From: Lysobacterales bacterium
GTDB taxonomy: Bacteria; Pseudomonadota; Gammaproteobacteria; Xanthomonadales; Xanthomonadaceae
Assembly (NCBI GenBank): GCA_019510125.1
Contig: JAEKKX010000011.1
Coordinates: 62,001 to 126,000, forward strand
DNA length: 64,000 bases
Reading direction: 5' to 3'
The notes beneath the pieces were generated by a model. The model saw nothing but the letters and a program-made list of their open reading frames with translations. It made no database searches and was not told the origin of the DNA. This document shows, in pieces, positions 1-9,325 of this stretch (its first letter is position 1; each line of letters opens with the position of its first letter). Position numbers and translations under genes: made by a program.

Positions 1-174
1 GCAGCCCATCCCGAACTGCACCTGCGCCAGCCCCGGGAAGGCGTCGCGCAGCGGGCGGCCGTGGACGTGGTGGACGTTGCGCAGCGGCATGGCCTCGGCG
101 CGGCCGGGCAGCGCGCGCTCCGGTGCGGGCATGCGCTGCTTCCACGCGCCCACGCCGAGCAGGGATTCGAACAT
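1..174 (-). CDS. msrA: Peptide-methionine (S)-S-oxide reductase MsrA, N-terminal part (cut by window edge)
   Basis: The reverse strand opens with ATG at 174 and reads 58 codons to the window edge. The translation starts [20 protein letters not shown] and ends QVQFGMGC, the start of the MsrA active-site motif GMGCFWG, so the last visible codon is the catalytic cysteine. MsrA reduces the S-epimer of methionine sulfoxide in proteins using thioredoxin. The stretch of about 50 residues before the catalytic Cys matches the longer MsrA type of xanthomonads as I remember it. The remaining two thirds of the gene lies outside the window. Confidence 0.85.
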   Translation of the reverse strand, partial: MFESLLGVGAWKQRMPAPERALPGRAEAMPLRNVHHVHGRPLRDAFPGLAQVQFGMGC

Positions 175-288
175 GGCGGACTCCGGTGACGGAAAAGGGT
201 CGACGCGATACGGGAGGCGGGGAGCGGGCTTCCCGGTGCGTCGCGACCGCAAAGATGCGTCGCGCGGGGGCCCGATTCAAGCCGCCGT

Positions 289-2523
289 TCAGGCGGTGGC
301 CGGGCGCGCGACGAACACCGCCGGCGCCACGCTCACCCGGTTGCGGCCGCCGCGCTTGGCGGCGTAGAGCGCCTTGTCCGCCCGCTCGACCAACTGCTGC
401 GGGTTCGCGTCCTGGGCCAGCATGGTGGCGACGCCGATGCTGACCGTCATCCGCAGCGGCCGCTCCTGGTGGCGCAGCTCGGCCGCCTCCACCGCGAGCC
501 GGAGCTGTTCGGCGATGGCCCGCGCCATCTCGGTCTGGCGGCCGGGCAGCACGACCAGGAACTCCTCGCCGCCGTAGCGCCCGAACTGGTCCTCGTCCAC
601 CAGCCCGGCGCCGATCAGGCGCGCGATCTCGCGCAGGCAGTGATCGCCCGCGGCATGGCCCATGCGGTCGTTGACCGATTTGAAGTGGTCGACGTCGATG
701 TAGAGCACCGACAGCGGCAGGCCCTGGCGATGCGCCTGCGGGAAGATGCGGGACAGCGCCTGGTCGATGCTGCGCCGGTTGAGCGCGCCGGTCAGCGCAT
801 CGACTTCGGCCGTATGCCGCAACTGCAGCGCGGTCAGCGCCTCGTCGATCTGCAGCACCGCGATCCGCGCCAGTTCGCGCGCGATCGACAGTTCGTCCGG
901 GTGGAAGACCATCGCGCCGGTGCGTTCCAGCATCAGCGCACCCCACGACGGCGCCCGCACCGGCAGCGACACCGCGGCCTCCACCGCGACCGGCACGGCT
1001 TCGCCGCTGCGCGACACCGGCTGCTGCACGTCGATGTTGATCGCCAGTTGCTGGCGCAGCGCCGGCAGCCGCGGGACGGCGCGCTCGGCCAGCGCCTCCA
1101 GCGCAGCGCCGGGATGCGCGGCCAGGGTGTCGCGTCCGTGATGGCCGCGCAGGATGGCGAGCATCCGGTCGGCGGGGACGATCCGGCGCAGGTGGTCGAG
1201 CAGCAGGCGCATCGCCATCGGCTGGATCTCTTCCTCCGGCAGGCCGCGCAGGGCCAGTTGCAGCGCGGTCAGCAGTTCGGTGCGCACCGCCTCGCGGTAC
1301 ATGCGGCGCTCGGAGTCCGCGCGCGCGCGCTGCTCGCGATCGCGCTGCTCGCGGTAGCGGCTGATCCGGCTGATCAGGCCGACGCTGATCGTGGCCGCGG
1401 CGACCACGACCGCCGCCTGGTAGCCGACGCGGACCCACGCCGAATCCGGGAGCAGGGCGTGCGCGCCGAGTTCGCGGGCCACCATGGTCAGGGCGATGCC
1501 GACCACCGCCAGGGCCATCCCGGGCGAGAACGGCACCCGCCGCGACCACGCGTCCTTGACCAGCCACAGCGCGACGCCGCAGCCGAGCAGCCAGACCACG
1601 GGCATCAGCCACACGACGACCCCGTCGCCCAGGCGGCCCGCCGCCGCGACCAGTGCGGCCAGCGCCAGCAGCCCCAGCGCGCCCCGGCGCACGCCGCGGG
1701 CCAGTCCCGGCCGGCTCTGGGCGGTGTCGGCGTAGCGCAGCAGGATGGCGAGCCCGGAGGCCTCGAACACCAGCGACACCATGTGGATCCCGGCGCCGCC
1801 GAGCCGGCGGAAGGCGCCGAACGGGTCGATGGCGTACAGGTGGCCGTTGGCCACCGCCAGCATCAGCGTCGCCGCCAGGCAGAAGGCGAACAGCGAGAGG
1901 AAACTCGCGTCGCGGGAGGCGAAGAACAGCGCCAGCATCAGCAGCGCGATCGTGACCAGGCTGGCATAGGCCACGGTCAGCAGGATCGTGGCCCGCTGCA
2001 TCTCGCGGGCGGCGAGGGCCTCGGACATCAGCGCCGGGCGCACCGCGGTGTCACGCAGGGCCGAGGCCGCCAGCACCAGGCGGATGTCGCCCTCCCAGGT
2101 CGACGGCAGGCGGAACAGGTAGCCGGCCGGCATCGGGCCATCGTCGGGCCCGGCCTCGAGGAAGCTGCGCTCGCCGCTGTCCCAGGCGTCGTCCACGCGC
2201 AGGCGCACCGACGCCAGCGGCACCCGCGGGATCCAGATCACCCACTGCGGCGATTCCGGCGTGCGCGGCGGCAGCACGAAGCGCAGTTCGGCCTGCGCCG
2301 GACGCGGATCGGTGGCGCGGACCGCCAGCGTGCGGTCGTCCGGGCCCAGCTTCGGCAGGCGTCCGTCGAGGTCCGGCAGCGGGGTCATGCGCAGCGCCAG
2401 CGGCTGCTCCACCGGGGATTCCGCATGGCCGGGAGACAGCGCGTACAGGCCGAGCACGAGCACCAGCGCCATGCCGAAGACACGGAGCCAGACGCGCGGA
2501 CGGTCCCATTCGACGAACGCCAT
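289..2523 (-). CDS. Membrane-bound diguanylate cyclase (7TM-DISM sensor, GGDEF)
   Basis: 744 residues from ATG at 2523 (a TTG two codons upstream is less likely). A hydrophobic N-terminus is followed by a periplasmic 7TMR-DISM-like sensory region (about 45-175), seven membrane segments (about 180-385), a short charged linker, a GAF-like region (about 425-560) and a C-terminal GGDEF domain. The active-site loop is GGEEF at about 651-655, so synthesis of c-di-GMP from two GTP is expected. The inhibitory RxxD I-site normally nine residues before GGEEF reads VDED, so product inhibition may be absent. It is transcribed alone, between msrA and the divergent glnS; the ligand is unknown. Confidence 0.9.
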   Translation of the reverse strand: MAFVEWDRPRVWLRVFGMALVLVLGLYALSPGHAESPVEQPLALRMTPLPDLDGRLPKLGPDDRTLAVRATDPRPAQAELRFVLPPRTPESPQWVIWIPRVPLASVRLRVDDAWDSGERSFLEAGPDDGPMPAGYLFRLPSTWEGDIRLVLAASALRDTAVRPALMSEALAAREMQRATILLTVAYASLVTIALLMLALFFASRDASFLSLFAFCLAATLMLAVANGHLYAIDPFGAFRRLGGAGIHMVSLVFEASGLAILLRYADTAQSRPGLARGVRRGALGLLALAALVAAAGRLGDGVVVWLMPVVWLLGCGVALWLVKDAWSRRVPFSPGMALAVVGIALTMVARELGAHALLPDSAWVRVGYQAAVVVAAATISVGLISRISRYREQRDREQRARADSERRMYREAVRTELLTALQLALRGLPEEEIQPMAMRLLLDHLRRIVPADRMLAILRGHHGRDTLAAHPGAALEALAERAVPRLPALRQQLAINIDVQQPVSRSGEAVPVAVEAAVSLPVRAPSWGALMLERTGAMVFHPDELSIARELARIAVLQIDEALTALQLRHTAEVDALTGALNRRSIDQALSRIFPQAHRQGLPLSVLYIDVDHFKSVNDRMGHAAGDHCLREIARLIGAGLVDEDQFGRYGGEEFLVVLPGRQTEMARAIAEQLRLAVEAAELRHQERPLRMTVSIGVATMLAQDANPQQLVERADKALYAAKRGGRNRVSVAPAVFVARPATA

Positions 2524-3008
2524 GGTCAACCGTTCATCGCGATCATCCGGACCTTCCCGATCCCTCGCCGATCTCCCGCGGCCGGACGCAGGTCGCCGCC
2601 GACGCGCACTGCGCGCCGTATCGATGCGCGACGCGCGGACGGACCGGCATCGCCGCCTCCGCGCTTTCGCCGCCTGCGATCATCATCCTTCCCCACTCGT
2701 TGCGCCCCGTGGCGACCCGCTTTCCCGACATCACACTAGCACCGGCAAGCGGCGCCCGCAGCGACCTTCCGCCGCGGTCTGGACGGACGGCAGGCACACT
2801 GCGACGGATGTCGGGGAGCACTTTCGCAAACGATTGATATTCCGCACGGAATCGGTCCCGCGACAAGCGCCGCAGAGGCCCGGCGGACACCCGGCCGACG
2901 GCACCCCCCCGGCCCACCGCCCCCGCCGGACCGGCCCTCGGGCACCCTGCTAGACTGGCGGTTTTCGCCCAAGCTCCGCGTTTTCACGCCCCACGTTTCA
3001 GGCCGCAG
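2524..3008. other. Intergenic region between diguanylate cyclase and glnS
   Basis: 485 nt without a convincing gene. Open frames here have no recognisable protein pattern. Near the right end there is a TAGACT hexamer at 2951-2956 that could be the -10 element of glnS, giving a leader of about 45 nt. The upstream promoter of the divergent cyclase must also lie here, but I cannot place it. Confidence 0.5.
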
Positions 3009-4760
<1,752 letters not shown>

Positions 4761-4816
4761 CCGCGCGAGCGCAGGTCCGGATCGCGCTCCCGCTCCCACG
4801 CCACAAGGAGACCGCC

Positions 4817-5263
4817 ATGCGCCTGTCGCTCCCGCTCGCCACCCTGCTCGTCGCGCTGTCGCTGACCGCGTGCAGCGCGCCCGCGCCTGCGCCGGAATCG
4901 CCGCAGGCCGGCACGACCACGCCGGCGCCGCCCGTCGCGGCGACGCCCGCACCGACGCCGCCCAAGGCGGCGCCCGCGCCGGTCGCGCCGACCCCGGTCG
5001 AACACGCGGGCGGCGCCAACCCGATGGCGCCCGACCGCAGTTGCCGCACCGACGCCGACTGCGCGGTCAAGGACGTCAGCAACTGCTGCGGCCGCTTCCC
5101 GCTGTGCGTGAACAAGGACGCGAAGGTCGATCCCGGCGCCGTGCGCGCGCAGTGCGCGAAGGACGGCATGGCCTCGACCTGCGGCTTCCAGGAGGTCGGC
5201 GGCTGCCAGTGCGTGCAGGGCCGCTGCGAGAACCTGCCCAGCGGCGCGCCGGTGGCGATGTGA
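4817..5263 (+). CDS. Cysteine-rich lipoprotein of unknown function
   Basis: 148 residues from ATG 4817, preceded by a strong AAGGAG ribosome site. The N-terminus MRLSLPLATLLVALSLTAC is a type II signal peptide with lipobox LTAC, so the mature protein should be lipid-anchored. A Pro/Ala-rich linker (about 24-65) leads to a C-terminal domain with about ten cysteines (for example RSCRTDADC, SNCCGRFPLC, GGCQCVQGRC) that probably forms disulfides in the periplasm. I do not recognise the family. The stop codon overlaps the start of the deaminase gene (TGATG), so the two are probably cotranslated. Confidence 0.8.
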   Translation: MRLSLPLATLLVALSLTACSAPAPAPESPQAGTTTPAPPVAATPAPTPPKAAPAPVAPTPVEHAGGANPMAPDRSCRTDADCAVKDVSNCCGRFPLCVNKDAKVDPGAVRAQCAKDGMASTCGFQEVGGCQCVQGRCENLPSGAPVAM

Positions 5264-5838
5264 TGCTGCTCGCCCAGGTCCACCTCACCCTGCCCGTCTG
5301 GGTCCACGACGCCGTCGACGCCTCGCGCGCCTACGCGAGCGATGCCGAGAAGGTGTCGCTGGCGATCGCGCTGTCGCGCGGCAACGTCGAGCACGGCAGC
5401 GGCGGCCCGTTCGGCGCCGTCGTCTTCGGCGCGGACGACCGGATCGTCGCGGTCGGCGTCAACCGCGTGCTGCCGCAGACCTGCTCGGTCGCCCACGCCG
5501 AGATGATGGCGTACATGCTGGCGCAGCAGCGCACCCAGCGCGCACGGCTCAACTTCGACGACGACGGTCGCGCGGTCGGCCCGATCACCCTCGCCACGTC
5601 CTCGCAGCCCTGCTGCCAGTGCTACGGCGCCACGATCTGGGCCGGCATCGACCGCCTGCTGATCGGCGCCCGCGCCGAGGACGTGATGGCGCTGACCCCT
5701 TTCGACGAAGGCCCGCTGCCCGCGGACTGGATCGGCGAACTGGAAAAGCGCGGCATCGCCGTGACCCGGGACATCGAGCGCGCCGCCGCGTGCGACGTGC
5801 TGCGGGCGTATGGCAGCGGCGGCGGCGGGAAATACTGA
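5263..5838 (+). CDS. Nucleoside/guanine deaminase-like zinc enzyme
   Basis: 191 residues from ATG 5263, overlapping the lipoprotein stop by one base. The cytidine deaminase-like fold is indicated by GGPFGAVVF, the zinc and catalytic motif AHAEM (His78, Glu80) and PCCQC (Cys117, Cys120). The spacing fits the TadA/guanine deaminase group, which hydrolytically deaminates a purine or pyrimidine base or nucleoside; the substrate cannot be fixed from sequence. The last codons (LRAYGSGGGGKY) are part of a sequence that is repeated in degenerate form three more times downstream, so the 3' end of the gene lies inside a repeat array. Confidence 0.88.
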   Translation: MLLAQVHLTLPVWVHDAVDASRAYASDAEKVSLAIALSRGNVEHGSGGPFGAVVFGADDRIVAVGVNRVLPQTCSVAHAEMMAYMLAQQRTQRARLNFDDDGRAVGPITLATSSQPCCQCYGATIWAGIDRLLIGARAEDVMALTPFDEGPLPADWIGELEKRGIAVTRDIERAAACDVLRAYGSGGGGKY

Positions 5839-6431
5839 TCCCCCGTCATCCTCGCGCATGCGAGGACCCAACCTTGGTCGTCGCCGAAACGTGGGTCTCC
5901 GCTTGCGCGGGGATGACGGCAACGCTGCCGGGATCCCACCCTGCAATGCTGCGCGCCTATGGCAACGGCAACGGCAACGGCAATGACAGTGGCAGTGGCA
6001 GCGGCGGCACGGCAAATACTGATCCCCCGCCATCCTCGCGCATGCGAGGACCCAACCTTGGTCGTCGCCGAAACGTGGGTCCCCGCTTGCGCGGGGATGA
6101 CGGCAACGCTGCCGGGATCCCTCCCTGCAATGCTGCGCCTACGGCAATGGCAATGGCAATGGCAGTAGCGGCGGCGGCGGCGCGGCAAATACTGATCCCC
6201 GACATCCTCGCGCATGCGAGGACCCAACTTTGTCGCCGCCGAAACGTGGGCCCCCGCTTGCGCGGGGATCACGGCAACGCTGCCGGGATCCCACCCTGCA
6301 ATGCTGCGCGCCTACGGCAATGAGGGCATCGGCGCGGGAAATACTGATCCCCCCGTCATCCTCGCGCATGCGAGGACCCAACCTTGGTCGTCGCCGAAAT
6401 GTGGGTCCCCGCTTGCGCGGGGATGACGGCA
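5830..6431 (+). repeat. Four-copy tandem array of an imperfect palindrome with hexamer-repeat spacers
   Basis: A core of about 90 bp begins at 5830, 6014, 6187 and 6339 (periods 184, 173 and 152). Each starts AAATACTGATCCCC, then has GTCATCCTCGCGC at the left and GCGCGGGGATGAC at the right, which pair as the ends of a long imperfect hairpin. Spacers contain GCTGCCGGGATCCC, then ATGCTGCGCGCCTA(T/C)GGCAA and a variable number of GGCAAC/GGCAAT hexamers, which explains the changing period. The spacer resembles the 3' end of the deaminase gene. Some spacer frames are open but this is not a believable gene. Not CRISPR: the units are too long and nearly identical throughout. Confidence 0.9.
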
Positions 6432-6436
6432 AGTTC

Positions 6437-6458
6437 GTAGGGCGGGCCCTGGCCCGCC
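6437..6458 (+). repeat. Single GTAG-type REP palindrome
   Basis: GTAG followed by an 8-bp perfect stem GGCGGGCC / GGCCCGCC with a CT loop. This GTAG-plus-hairpin layout is the REP (SMAG-like) element known from Stenotrophomonas and relatives. It sits 6 bp after the last copy of the tandem array. Confidence 0.8.
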
Positions 6459-6576
6459 ATTGCGGCCGCTCGGTCGCGACGGACCGCCATCGGAACCGCC
6501 TCGATCATCCGCGCGTCGCCTCGAAGGTGGGCGGCCGAGGGCCACGCCTGTCCCGGCGCAAGCCGGGAGTCGACCC

Positions 6577-6582
6577 TACAAT
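6577..6582 (+). promoter_or_regulatory. -10-like TACAAT directly upstream of rlmM (leaderless candidate)
   Basis: TACAAT is followed by six bases (GCCCGC) and the rlmM ATG. Transcription starting 6-8 nt after a -10 box would begin at the start codon, and no Shine-Dalgarno sequence is seen at normal spacing. No clear -35 box. The same layout recurs at several other genes in this window. Confidence 0.45.
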
Positions 6583-6588
6583 GCCCGC

Positions 6589-7752
6589 ATGACCCCAGGC
6601 CTCCTCTGCTACTGCCGCGCCGGTTTCGAGCCCGAGCTCGCCGGCGAACTGACCGATCGCGCCGCGGAGGCGGGGCTCGCCGGCTACGCGCGCACCGAGC
6701 GCAACGCCGGCTACGCGCTGTTCCTGTCGGGCGACGATGGCGGCGACGACGACGGCGGCGACGCGCTGACGCAGGCGCTGCCGTTCGCCGACCTGATCTT
6801 CGCGCGGCAGAAACTGCTGCTGATCGCCGAACTGCGCGACCTGGACCCGAAGGACCGCATCGCGCCGATGCTGGCGGCGCTGACGGCTTTTGCTACCGCT
6901 TTTCGCAGGAGCGACGTCAGTCGCGATCACGGTACGGATCCTTCGCACGCGGGGTCGCGACTGACGTCGCTCCTACGAGCAGGGCGCTTCGGCACGCTGG
7001 TCGTCGAACATCCGGATTCCGACGACGCCAAGCCGCTCGCCGGCCTCGCCCGCAGCTTCGGCAACGCGCTGCGTCCCGCGCTGCGCAAGGCGGGCCTGCT
7101 GGCCGCGCAGGACGACGACCGGCTGCCGCGGCTGCACGTGTGCTTCGTCGCCGGCGACCACGCCTTCCTCGCGATCGGCGACCCGCGCGACAGCGCACCG
7201 TGGCCGATGGGCGTGCCGCGGCTGAAGATGCACGCCGACGCGCCGTCGCGCTCGGCGCTGAAGCTCGAGGAGGCGCTGCTGACCCTGCTCACCGCCGACG
7301 AGCGCGCGCGCCTGCTGCGCGAGGGCATGCGCGCGGCCGACCTGGGCGCCGCGCCCGGCGGCTGGACCTGGGTGCTGACCCGGCACGGCATCCACGTCAC
7401 CGCGATCGACAACGGCCCGCTGCGCCCGCACGTGATGGAGACCGGCCTGGTCCAGCACCTGCGCGCGGACGGGTTCGCGTGGCATCCGCCGAAGCCGCTG
7501 GACTGGATGGTCTGCGACATGGTCGAACAGCCCTCGCGGGTCGCCGCGCGCATGGCCGAGTGGTTCCGCGAAGGCTGGTGCCGGCACGCCGTGTTCAACC
7601 TGAAGCTGCCGATGAAGAAGCGCTGGCACGAGACCCGCCTGTGCCTCGACCGCTTCGCCGCCCAGGCCGGCCGCCCGCTGACGATCCGCGCGAAGCAGCT
7701 CTACCACGACCGCGAGGAGATCACGGTGTTCGCGACGCCGGCGAAAGCGTGA
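6589..7752 (+). CDS. rlmM: 23S rRNA 2'-O-ribose C2498 methyltransferase RlmM
   Basis: 387 residues from ATG 6589. The N-terminal THUMP-like part (GLLCYCRAGFEPELAGEL) is followed by a Rossmann methyltransferase with the SAM-binding motif AADLGAAPGGWTWVL and the catalytic NLKLPMKKRW region. It methylates the ribose of C2498 in 23S rRNA. Residues about 100-130 do not fit the family: between LDPKDRIAPMLAAL and RFGTLVVEHPDSD, where relatives have only a few residues, there is an extra stretch of about 30 encoded by a REP palindrome at 6907-6974. The frame is kept. The RlaP-type nucleotidyltransferase starts 4 nt downstream. Confidence 0.95.
   Translation: MTPGLLCYCRAGFEPELAGELTDRAAEAGLAGYARTERNAGYALFLSGDDGGDDDGGDALTQALPFADLIFARQKLLLIAELRDLDPKDRIAPMLAALTAFATAFRRSDVSRDHGTDPSHAGSRLTSLLRAGRFGTLVVEHPDSDDAKPLAGLARSFGNALRPALRKAGLLAAQDDDRLPRLHVCFVAGDHAFLAIGDPRDSAPWPMGVPRLKMHADAPSRSALKLEEALLTLLTADERARLLREGMRAADLGAAPGGWTWVLTRHGIHVTAIDNGPLRPHVMETGLVQHLRADGFAWHPPKPLDWMVCDMVEQPSRVAARMAEWFREGWCRHAVFNLKLPMKKRWHETRLCLDRFAAQAGRPLTIRAKQLYHDREEITVFATPAKA
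6907..6974 (+). repeat. Palindromic REP element inserted in frame in rlmM
   Basis: Perfect 20-bp inverted repeat: left arm 6907-6926 and right arm 6955-6974, both built on GGAGCGACGTCAGTCGCG, with a 28-bp loop. On the reverse strand the right arm begins GTAGGAGCGACG, the GTAG start of xanthomonad REP elements; the left arm has GCAG instead. It lies wholly within rlmM and adds about 23-30 codons without a stop. Confidence 0.9.
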
Positions 7753-7756
7753 TCCC

Positions 7757-8572
7757 ATGACGACCGAATTTCCGCCCCATCCCGCCATCCCCGCCGACGT
7801 CCACGCCGAGATCCTGCGCCGGCTGCGGCGCGCGGAAGCCGAGCACGGCGTCCGCATCCTGCTGGCGGTCGAATCCGGCAGCCGCGCCTGGGGCTTCGCC
7901 TCGCCCGATTCCGACTACGACGTGCGCTTCGTCTACGCGCATCCGCCGCGCTGGTACCAGGCGGTCGACCTGGAGGAGAAGCGCGACGTCATCGAGTACC
8001 CGATCGTCGACGACATCGACCTCAACGGCTGGGACGTGCGCAAGGCGCTGCGGCTGTTCCGCAAGTCCAATCCCGCGTTCGTGGAATGGATCCAGTCGCC
8101 GATCCGCTACCTCGAGCGCGGCGCGTTCGCCGCCGAGGCGCGCCGGCGGCTGCCGGAGGTCTACTCGGTCACGAACGGCCTGTACCACTACCGCAGCATG
8201 GCCAGGACCAACCATCGCGGCTACCTGCGCGAGGACCGGGTGCGGCTGAAGAAGTACTTCTACGCGCTGCGTCCGCTGCTGGCCGTGCTCTGGCTGGAGC
8301 GGCACGCGACCCCGGCGCCGATCGCGTTCGAGGCGCTGCTGCCCCTGATCGACGATCGGCCCGCGCTGTTGGCCGACATCCGCGACCTGCAGGCGCGCAA
8401 GCGCGTCGCCCCGGAAACCTGGGTCGGGGACGCGGTGCCCTCGCTCGACGCCTTCATCGAGCAGACGCTGGCGCGACTGGAAGGCCTCCGGCCCGACGCA
8501 GAAACGCGCGGCGACGTGCTGCCCGCGCTGAACACGCTGTTCCATCGCGTGCTGGACGAAATCGGCGACTGA
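7757..8572 (+). CDS. RlaP-type nucleotidyltransferase (predicted RNA repair polymerase-beta family)
   Basis: 271 residues. The minimal nucleotidyltransferase motif is clear: ESGSRAWGF (Gly41-Ser42) followed by PDSDYDVRF (Asp53, Asp55), the GS...DxD metal-binding signature of the DNA polymerase beta superfamily. The rest (FVEWIQSPI, HYRSMARTN, LKKYFYALRPLLA) agrees with the RlaP/YcgL family (Pfam PF10127), placed in RNA repair pathways by comparative genomics; its activity is not well established. It starts 4 nt after rlmM and is probably cotranscribed with this rRNA methyltransferase. Confidence 0.82.
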   Translation: MTTEFPPHPAIPADVHAEILRRLRRAEAEHGVRILLAVESGSRAWGFASPDSDYDVRFVYAHPPRWYQAVDLEEKRDVIEYPIVDDIDLNGWDVRKALRLFRKSNPAFVEWIQSPIRYLERGAFAAEARRRLPEVYSVTNGLYHYRSMARTNHRGYLREDRVRLKKYFYALRPLLAVLWLERHATPAPIAFEALLPLIDDRPALLADIRDLQARKRVAPETWVGDAVPSLDAFIEQTLARLEGLRPDAETRGDVLPALNTLFHRVLDEIGD

Positions 8573-8609
8573 GCGCGACACCCGCTTCCGGCCCGTCGCA
8601 TCCGTCTGC

Positions 8610-8615
8610 TAAGTT
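8610..8615 (+). promoter_or_regulatory. -10-like TAAGTT six bases before the EIIA start (leaderless candidate)
   Basis: TAAGTT, then GGCGGG, then ATG at 8622. The GGCGGG abuts the ATG and cannot serve as a ribosome site at that spacing. No -35 element identified. Confidence 0.35.
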
Positions 8616-8621
8616 GGCGGG

Positions 8622-9014
8622 ATGGCCGTCGGCATCCTCCTCGTGACCCACCCCGGCGTCGGGACCGCGCTCGTCGCCGTCGCGACCCGGCTGCTGCGCC
8701 AGTTGCCGCTAAAGACCGAGGCGTTCGAGGTCGCGTTCGACGCCGACCTCGACCTCACCCTGCCGCAGGCCAGCGCAGCGCTGCGCCGGGTGGACGGGGG
8801 CGACGGGGTGCTGGTGCTGACCGACCTGTACGGCGCCTCGCCCAGCAACCTGGCGGCGAAGCTGGCCCGGCTGGGCACGCCGGTGCGGCGGGTGGCGTCG
8901 CTCAACCTGCCGATGCTGCTGCGTGTAATGAACTACGCCGAGCTGCCGCTCGACGAACTGCCCGCGGTCGCGGCCGCCGGCGCGCGCAACGGAGCGATCT
9001 TCGATGACGCCTGA
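8622..9014 (+). CDS. PTS mannose/fructose-family EIIA-like phosphocarrier
   Basis: 130 residues, a stand-alone EIIA of the mannose class. The phosphorylatable histidine is His10 in GILLVTHPGVG, and the DLYGASPSNLA segment is typical of this fold. It should accept phosphate from HPr encoded 36 nt downstream. No EIIB or EIIC sugar permease is present here, so as in other xanthomonads the chain EI-HPr-EIIA is more likely a regulatory phosphorelay than a sugar transporter. HPr kinase and RapZ, often neighbours in this order, are not in this window. Confidence 0.9.
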   Translation: MAVGILLVTHPGVGTALVAVATRLLRQLPLKTEAFEVAFDADLDLTLPQASAALRRVDGGDGVLVLTDLYGASPSNLAAKLARLGTPVRRVASLNLPMLLRVMNYAELPLDELPAVAAAGARNGAIFDDA

Positions 9015-9050
9015 CGCCGCCGACCGCTCCCGCTTCCCGGAAACATCGCC

Positions 9051-9320
9051 ATGATCGAACGAGAACTGCCCATCCTGAACCGCCTCGGCCTGCACGCCCG
9101 CGCCACCGCCAAGCTGGTGCAGACGGTGTCGCCGTTCCGCTGCGCGGCCACGATCTCGGCCAAGGGCCGCGAGGTCAACGCCAAGAGCATCATGGGGGTC
9201 ATGCTGCTGGCCGCCGGCCAGGGCAGCACGGTGATCGTGCGCGTGGACGGCGAGGACGAGGAGGCGGCCATGGCCGCGATCTCCGCGCTGTTCGAGCGCC
9301 GCTTCGACGAGGATAGCTGA
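9051..9320 (+). CDS. ptsH: Phosphocarrier protein HPr
   Basis: 89 residues. The EI-dependent phosphorylation site is His15 in RLGLHARA, and a regulatory serine is present as Ser46 in NAKSIMGVM, so the protein could be controlled by an HPr kinase/phosphorylase encoded elsewhere. It sits between the EIIA and EI genes and ends 5 nt before ptsI, so the three form one operon. Confidence 0.95.
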   Translation: MIERELPILNRLGLHARATAKLVQTVSPFRCAATISAKGREVNAKSIMGVMLLAAGQGSTVIVRVDGEDEEAAMAAISALFERRFDEDS

Positions 9321-9325
9321 GACGC

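Noticed and set aside
469-2739. Long forward frame opposite the diguanylate cyclase
   Set aside because: Shadow frame; the reverse frame has intact GGDEF and membrane regions.
2543-2917. 124-codon reverse frame in the glnS upstream region
   Set aside because: No recognisable protein pattern, no ribosome site, and high Arg/Gly content typical of chance frames here.
5830-6431. CRISPR-like array of regularly spaced repeats
   Set aside because: Units are 150-184 bp with homologous spacers and a palindromic core of about 90 bp; no unique 30-40 bp spacers and no cas genes.
5957-6432. Small frames inside the tandem array (for example Gly-Asn repeat peptides)
   Set aside because: They arise from the GGCAAC hexamers and gene-end copies and lack ribosome sites; no evidence of a gene.
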